From GH45 sp046704385 (GTDB lineage: Bacteria > Bacteroidota > Bacteroidia > Bacteroidales > SZUA-534), in NCBI GenBank assembly GCA_046704385.1, contig JBJKSB010000046.1:1-29448 (forward strand): 29,448 bases of DNA, written 5' to 3'. Under the pieces are notes generated by a model. That model worked only from the letters and a program-made list of their open reading frames with translations. It did not search any database and was not told where the DNA came from. The position numbers and the translations under genes were made by a program. Positions 25,213 to 29,448 of this stretch are shown here, one piece after another (positions within the stretch are counted from its first letter, which is position 1; each line of letters starts with the position of its first letter).

Positions 25213-26463
25213 ATGACTAAAATACAATTCACTACATCACTAATTGGCTTTCTGGGTATAAACATCATATGCATGGCGCAAAAAATAAATCCGGGAATAG
25301 TATTAACCTTCGATGATAACGCTGTGTCAAACTGGCACAGGTTAATCCCGATATTTGAAACACATAATGCCCATGCTACCTTTTTTGTTACGCAGCCTTA
25401 CATTTTTAATGAAACACAATTACAACAGATTAATGAATTACATGAGGCTGGTAATGAAATTGGATGCCATAGCTACAACCATTATAATGCAGTAAATTTT
25501 ATTGATTCATCCAGTATCGATAATTACATAAAACAGGAAATCACCCCGTCAATTGAGTTTTTCGATTCGGCAATGAGAATTAAAATAAATTCATTTGCTT
25601 ATCCCTACGGCGCAAGGGATGATGCAATTGATAAATACCTGCTAAAGTATTTCAAATGCATCCGGGGAACCAATTACGCGCTAAACAGTTCGCAAAATAA
25701 AATCGGTAAACTTTCGCATCCGGGTTTGGTTTATGGCGTAGGAATTGACGACGACTATGAAAATAGTTTACAAGCCATTAAAAATGAATTAACCCGATGT
25801 AAAAATGATAGCTTAATAATAATTTTCTATAGCCATAAACCCGTAGATGAGATTAATGGCCCTTATGAAATATCATATGCAAAACTCGATAGTATTTTAC
25901 AATATGCCAACGACCTTGATTTACCTTTTTATTTAATGAACGAGGTGCGTTTGCCTGTACCTACGACACCCGTTGGCGATACTTTAATATCAACAGCAAT
26001 AACACAAAGCGTTTTCACAACTGTAAGTTCTACTTTGCAATATAATTGGAAAATAACCCCACCCGAAGCAGCATCTGTTTATCCTGTTGACGACTCCATG
26101 CTAACAGTTTGGAATAGTGCTTATTCCGGAGAAGTTACTATTTCAGTAGCCTATCAGAATCGGTGCGGAATAGGGAATTATTCTGCCCCGCTAAAAATTC
26201 AGGTAAAACCTATAACTGATATCCGAAAGGAATTTAATTCTGTGAAATTATACCCAAATCCAACAAATGGGATAATTAATGTTGAAATAAGCAATTTTGA
26301 AAATGCGAAGTATATTGAAATTTATAATGCCTCAGGACAAAAACTTACAGTAATGCATGTAAATGGACTTATAAATTCATTTTACCTTACTACAAAAGGA
26401 CTGCATGTTGTACGGATTATATTTGATAATTATATAATTACCCGCTTGATTGTAGTAAAATAA
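25213..26463 (+). CDS. T9SS-exported polysaccharide deacetylase (NodB family)
   Basis: 416 aa. Signal peptide at about 1-22 (ending MAQ). Residues 28-245 are a NodB/CE4-type deacetylase: motif 1 VLTFDDN (D34 and D35), metal histidines H86 and H90 in GCHSYNH, the PYG motif in FAYPYGARDD (128-137), and H208 in IIIFYSHKP. All expected metal and catalytic positions seem present, so activity is plausible; the substrate (chitin, peptidoglycan or another N-acetylated glycan) is not shown. Residues about 250-333 are an Ig-like linker. Residues 343-416 (VKLYPNPTNGIINVEI to TRLIVVK) are a T9SS sorting domain, unrelated in detail to the paralogue cassette. Single gene, convergent with radC. Confidence 0.88.
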   Translation: MTKIQFTTSLIGFLGINIICMAQKINPGIVLTFDDNAVSNWHRLIPIFETHNAHATFFVTQPYIFNETQLQQINELHEAGNEIGCHSYNHYNAVNFIDSSSIDNYIKQEITPSIEFFDSAMRIKINSFAYPYGARDDAIDKYLLKYFKCIRGTNYALNSSQNKIGKLSHPGLVYGVGIDDDYENSLQAIKNELTRCKNDSLIIIFYSHKPVDEINGPYEISYAKLDSILQYANDLDLPFYLMNEVRLPVPTTPVGDTLISTAITQSVFTTVSSTLQYNWKITPPEAASVYPVDDSMLTVWNSAYSGEVTISVAYQNRCGIGNYSAPLKIQVKPITDIRKEFNSVKLYPNPTNGIINVEISNFENAKYIEIYNASGQKLTVMHVNGLINSFYLTTKGLHVVRIIFDNYIITRLIVVK

Positions 26464-26480
26464 ATTTTTTAGTTATTATT

Positions 26481-27176
26481 TTAATTAAATATACCTTCAT
26501 CAGCAAAACTTAAATACTGAGTATCGCCAATAATAACATGGTCAAGCGTTGCAATATCCATTAAAATTCCGGCTTCTTTAATTTTCCGGGTAATCGCTTT
26601 GTCATTCTCACTGGGACTCACATTGCCCGAAGGGTGATTATGAATTAATATCAGGCCCGATGCCAGCTTTTCAATGCCATGTTTCAAAATTATTTTGACA
26701 TCGATTACGGTACCGGCAGTACCACCCAGACTAATTTTTTCTTTATCGATAATAGAATTCGACCTGTTCAGGTAAAGCACCCAAAACTCCTCGTATGGCA
26801 AATCACCCAATAAGGGTTGAAATAGTTTAAAAACATCTTTGCTGTTTGTGATTTTCTTTCGTTCCATTTCGGAGTTATTCCGCCGCCTACCCAGTTCTAA
26901 TGCTGCAATTATTGTAATCGCCTTCGCTTCTCCAATACCGTCAACCTTTTTTAAATCGGTTATCGATTGTTTTCCTAATATGTGTAAATTATTATTTACC
27001 GCAGATAAAACCTGCTTAGCCAAATCGACAGCCGATTTATTTTTAGTGCCTGTAGCCAAAAGAATAGCTACTAATTCAGCATCTGAAAGAGAAGCTATAC
27101 CTTTTGAAAGTAATTTTTCGCGGGGGCGGTCTTCAGATGCCCATTGCTTAATGGTAAGATTTTGGTAATTGTTCAT
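26481..27176 (-). CDS. radC: RadC-like JAMM-domain protein
   Basis: 231 aa. N-terminal helical region with a helix-hairpin-helix-like VDGIGEAKA (78-86), then a JAB1/MPN domain with the JAMM motif H179-x-H181 ... D192 in LIHNHPSGNVSPSENDK. Named RadC (YicR in E. coli), but a role in DNA repair is not established; these proteins are metalloprotease-like. The length is typical. A good promoter (27198-27226) lies just upstream, and it overlaps the trailing edge of the rpsT terminator. Confidence 0.93.
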   Translation of the reverse strand: MNNYQNLTIKQWASEDRPREKLLSKGIASLSDAELVAILLATGTKNKSAVDLAKQVLSAVNNNLHILGKQSITDLKKVDGIGEAKAITIIAALELGRRRNNSEMERKKITNSKDVFKLFQPLLGDLPYEEFWVLYLNRSNSIIDKEKISLGGTAGTVIDVKIILKHGIEKLASGLILIHNHPSGNVSPSENDKAITRKIKEAGILMDIATLDHVIIGDTQYLSFADEGIFN

Positions 27177-27197
27177 GGAATTTGGTTTTAGTTAAAG

Positions 27198-27226
27198 CAA
27201 ATCTACAAAAACCATATTAATCCAAA
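27198..27226 (-). promoter_or_regulatory. Candidate promoter of radC
   Basis: On the minus strand: TTTG (27226-27223), 17-base spacer, TAGATTTG (27205-27198), a perfect -7 match. Transcription would start about 15 bases before the ATG at 27176. Confidence 0.55.
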
Positions 27227-27256
27227 ACAAAAAGCCCTTAGCAATTTGCTAAGGGC
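27226..27256 (-). terminator. Rho-independent terminator after rpsT
   Basis: Perfect 10-base stem GCCCTTAGCA (27234-27243) with TGCTAAGGGC (27247-27256), 3-base loop; on the minus strand the stem is followed by TTTTTGTTTT. It lies 26 bases after the rpsT stop. Confidence 0.9.
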
Positions 27257-27282
27257 ACTCTGATATTATTGTAAATAATTAA

Positions 27283-27534
27283 TTACAAACTATTAACGTG
27301 GTGTGCTAAACTTGATTTTAAGTTAGAAGCTTTGTTACTATGAATAACATTTGTTTTAGCTAACTTATCAAGCATTGAAGCTACTTTAGGAAACAATTCC
27401 TGGGCTTTTTCTTTTTCAGTAGTAGCACGTAAAGCTCTCACAGCATTTCTGGCAGTTTTTGCAAAATATTTGTTATGAAGCCTACGGTTCTCGCTCTGTC
27501 TGATCCTTTTCTTTGCTGATTGATGATTTGCCAT
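27283..27534 (-). CDS. rpsT: 30S ribosomal protein S20
   Basis: 83 aa, binds 16S rRNA early in small-subunit assembly. The N-terminus MANHQSAKKRIRQSENRRLHN is diagnostic, and the helical, lysine-rich body ends in KASNLKSSLAHHVNSL. It lies 31 bases downstream of tRNA-Glu on the same strand, with no promoter match between, so the two may be cotranscribed. A strong terminator follows. Confidence 0.97.
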   Translation of the reverse strand: MANHQSAKKRIRQSENRRLHNKYFAKTARNAVRALRATTEKEKAQELFPKVASMLDKLAKTNVIHSNKASNLKSSLAHHVNSL

Positions 27535-27565
27535 TTTAATAATAATTAGTATAAACTAAAAAAAG

Positions 27566-27637
27566 TACTCCGTAGGGGAATCGAACCCCTGCTACCAGGA
27601 TGAAAACCTGGCGTCCTAACCGCTAGACGAACGGAGC
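27566..27637 (-). tRNA. tRNA-Glu (anticodon TTC)
   Basis: Minus strand reads GCTCCGTTCGTCTAGCGG at the 5' end. The acceptor stem pairs GCTCCGT with ACGGAGT (one G-U at the end), the anticodon arm is CCAGG-TTTTCAT-CCTGG with anticodon TTC, and the T arm is AGGGG-TTCGATT-CCCCT. The 5' CGTCTAG block matches tRNA-Glu. CCA is not encoded. About 72 nt. Confidence 0.95.
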
Positions 27638-27654
27638 GTTTTGTTTTCGGACTG

Positions 27655-27684
27655 CAAAAATAATCAAAAAATTATAAACACAAA
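27655..27684 (-). promoter_or_regulatory. Candidate promoter of tRNA-Glu and rpsT
   Basis: Minus strand: TTTG (27684-27681), 18-base spacer, TATTTTTG (27662-27655), a perfect -7 match. Transcription would start close to 27648, about 11 bases before the mature tRNA 5' end. Among the clearest promoters in the window. Confidence 0.6.
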
Positions 27685-27931
27685 TATTTTTTATAAAAAT
27701 TTGATAATAATTTCCTCCAAAGAACCTAACAAAAATTCCTTAAATTTTTGCGGTGCAAACATAGTATTAAATTTTAATATTATTTGATTAACGAAGAAAA
27801 TTTTTTTTGATCGGGGAAAAATTAATGCATCTCAAATTAACTTGTTGTTTATCTTATAAATAGATGAACTTTGTTTCATTAAAAATATGGAAAGATTTAT
27901 ACTCCGACTCTACTATTTTAAATAATTAAAA

Positions 27932-27939
27932 TACCTTTG
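27932..27939 (+). promoter_or_regulatory. Candidate -7 box for the small membrane protein and mutL
   Basis: TACCTTTG, perfect TAnnTTTG, 21 bases before the ATG at 27960. The -33 box is not clear. The short 19-base gap to mutL suggests that mutL is read from the same promoter. Confidence 0.5.
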
Positions 27940-27959
27940 TACACTTAAAATTTAAAGAA

Positions 27960-28229
27960 ATGGCCAGACTTTTTCAATTACCAAGAAATAAGCGTTTTAC
28001 TTTTCATCCGCGCTATTATGATGAAAAAGCTGAAAAACGCAGGGAGCGGGAAGAACGGATTAATCGCGAAGTTGAGGCAGAAAAATCAGGAAAGCCGGTT
28101 AGAGTTACCAAAGAAGATATGGACAACTACATAAAGATGGCCAGGAAAACCCGAAAAAAATCCAATGTCAGGCTTTTGGTTATTCTGGCTGTTCTATTTT
28201 TAATTTATTATTACTTTTTCTTCAAATAA
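27960..28229 (+). CDS. Small tail-anchored-like membrane protein upstream of mutL
   Basis: 89 aa, no recognised function. Residues 1-20 are basic with KRFTFHPRYYD; 24-45 are a charged helix (EKRREREERINREVEAEK) likely to be coiled or RNA/membrane-surface associated; 65-70 are basic (RKTRKK); residues 71-88 are a single hydrophobic helix ending in YYYFFFK, so it would sit in the inner membrane with the N-terminus in the cytoplasm. The N-terminal PRYYD pattern is familiar to me from short proteins of other Bacteroidota, but I cannot name the family. 19 bases separate it from mutL. Confidence 0.82.
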   Translation: MARLFQLPRNKRFTFHPRYYDEKAEKRREREERINREVEAEKSGKPVRVTKEDMDNYIKMARKTRKKSNVRLLVILAVLFLIYYYFFFK

Positions 28230-28248
28230 AAATAGATTTTCATTTTTG

Positions 28249-29448
28249 ATGCCCGATTTAATTCAATTATTACCTGATAGTGTTGCAAATCAGATTGCTG
28301 CCGGCGAGGTAGTTCAACGTCCGGCTTCAGTTATAAAGGAGCTGATTGAAAATTCAATAGATGCTGGTAGTACCAAAATACAGGTTATAGTTAAAGATGC
28401 CGGCAAAACCCTGATCCAGGTTATTGATAATGGTTGCGGAATGTCGGAAAATGATGCCCGGATGTGCTTTGAGAGGCATGCTACATCAAAAATCCGTAAA
28501 GCAATGGATTTGTTTGATATCCGAACCATGGGATTCCGTGGTGAAGCAATGGCCTCAATTTCAGCCATCGCCACCGTTGAACTGAAAACCAAAAAACCTG
28601 AGGCAGAACTGGGTATACAAATCCGCATATCGGGATCGAAAACAGAATTACAGGAACCTGTTAACTGTCAGAATGGCACTAACATTTCGGTAAAAAACCT
28701 GTTTTTTAATGTCCCGGCCCGTCGCAAGTTCCTAAAAACCAACAGCACAGAACTGAAACACCTTATGGAAGAATTTCAGCACGTGGCCCTTGGATTCCCC
28801 GAAATTGAAATGCAACTCATCCATAACGATGTTGAAATTTACAACCTTCCCTCTTCAAAAATATATAACCGGATATTAAATGTTTTAGGCCGATCGGCCA
28901 GTCAGAATTTAATTCCTATTCAGTCGGAAACTTCCATGGCGCAGATTACCGGTTATGTAGGGAAACCCGAATATGCAAGAAAAACACCGGGCGAACAGTT
29001 CTTTTTTGTGAATAATCGTTTTATGCGTCATCCTTATTTTTATCGCGCAGTAATGTCGGCCTATGAAAATATTATGCCCCAGGGTTTACTTCCCTCGTTC
29101 TTTATTTATTTTGATGTAAACCCCGAAAGCATTGATATTAACATTCACCCTACCAAAACAGAAATAAAATTTGAGCACGAAAAAGCCCTGTGGCCAATTC
29201 TGCAGGCTACGATTAAAGAAGGATTAGGAAAATTTAATATTGCACCCAGTATTGATTTTAGCCAGGAAACTGCCTTTGATATTCCTCTGTTACGAAAGGG
29301 GGAACATGTTGATGCTCCTGAAATTAAGGTTAACCCGTCGTTTAATCCTTTTAAAGCTCAACCCAAATCACATTCTTCCTCATCATCATATCAATCTTCA
29401 AAAAAAACAATGCCCGCCTGGGAAGCATTTTACAATGGATTTGAACAG
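28249..29448 (+). CDS. mutL: DNA mismatch repair protein MutL (5' part, truncated by the window)
   Basis: Mismatch-repair ATPase that links MutS to downstream nicking and excision. 400 codons are open to the window end with no stop, so the C-terminal dimerisation/endonuclease domain is outside. The start ATG at 28249 gives MPDLIQLLPDSVANQIAAGEVV. GHKL ATPase motifs: ELIENSIDAGST (motif I), DNGCGM (motif II), RHATSKI, MGFRGEAMASIS (motif III); then FFNVPARRKFLK, FFFVNNRFMRHP and INIHPTKTEIKF of the transducer domain. The last ~70 residues seen are a Ser/Lys-rich linker. Nothing indicates a pseudogene. Confidence 0.96.
   Translation, partial: MPDLIQLLPDSVANQIAAGEVVQRPASVIKELIENSIDAGSTKIQVIVKDAGKTLIQVIDNGCGMSENDARMCFERHATSKIRKAMDLFDIRTMGFRGEAMASISAIATVELKTKKPEAELGIQIRISGSKTELQEPVNCQNGTNISVKNLFFNVPARRKFLKTNSTELKHLMEEFQHVALGFPEIEMQLIHNDVEIYNLPSSKIYNRILNVLGRSASQNLIPIQSETSMAQITGYVGKPEYARKTPGEQFFFVNNRFMRHPYFYRAVMSAYENIMPQGLLPSFFIYFDVNPESIDINIHPTKTEIKFEHEKALWPILQATIKEGLGKFNIAPSIDFSQETAFDIPLLRKGEHVDAPEIKVNPSFNPFKAQPKSHSSSSSYQSSKKTMPAWEAFYNGFEQ

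Larger units (their letters stand above)
27638..27959. other. AT-rich divergent intergenic region
   Basis: No gene seen in these 322 bases. Contains the tRNA-Glu promoter on one side and, for the gene at 27960, a -7 box on the other. A small AT inverted repeat, ATTAAATTTTAATATTA (27767-27783), is probably chance in such AT-rich DNA. Confidence 0.5.

Noticed and set aside
1..29448. CRISPR arrays, insertion sequences, prophage or defence islands
   Set aside because: No spaced direct repeats of CRISPR form, no transposase, integrase, phage or restriction gene is visible on either strand. The only repeats are the REP-like element, the T9SS cassettes and the 42-residue units.

Overview
The window looks like a chromosomal piece from a Bacteroidota bacterium, most likely in or near the Bacteroidales/Marinilabiliales. 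The evidence is low GC, a Complex I operon without nuoE, nuoF and nuoG, several secreted proteins with type IX secretion (T9SS) C-terminal sorting domains, and promoter-like TAnnTTTG boxes (the Bacteroidota -7 element) upstream of many genes. The first ~95 bases are a G-run/C-run near-palindrome that looks like a contig-end artefact. The last gene (mutL) runs off the right edge.

Layout. (1) 493-10673, plus strand: a compact eleven-gene Complex I operon nuoA-B-C-D-H-I-J-K-L-M-N followed by a 103-aa unknown protein and a terminator. (2) 10817-10929: a REP-like cluster of hairpins between convergent transcription units. (3) 10961-13368: divergent tdh and kbl, the two enzymes that convert threonine to glycine plus acetyl-CoA. 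(4) 13595-15388: an orphan membrane PAS/PAS sensor histidine kinase. (5) 15648-20503: three tandem paralogous secreted proteins. They share a C-terminal cassette of about 175 residues (a beta-rich segment plus a T9SS sorting domain) and similar terminators, but have different repeat-rich N-terminal passengers. (6) 20669-23731, minus strand: a large ABCG-like half-transporter with a TerB-like N-terminal domain. (7) 23935-29448: folK, upp, a T9SS-exported polysaccharide deacetylase, radC, rpsT with an upstream tRNA-Glu, a small membrane protein and the 5' part of mutL.

How it fits together. The nuo operon encodes the quinone-reducing and proton-pumping modules of a respiratory Complex I with no NADH-dehydrogenase module in this locus, so its electron donor is not shown here. 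tdh and kbl form a complete catabolic pair. The T9SS cargo genes point to surface display or secretion of filamentous or beta-helical proteins. The remainder is housekeeping: folate, pyrimidine salvage, translation and mismatch repair.

I see no CRISPR array, no insertion sequence, no phage and no obvious defence system. The parts most worth a second look are the T9SS paralogue array with its 42-residue internal repeats, the TerB-ABC fusion, and the small protein at the end of the nuo operon.
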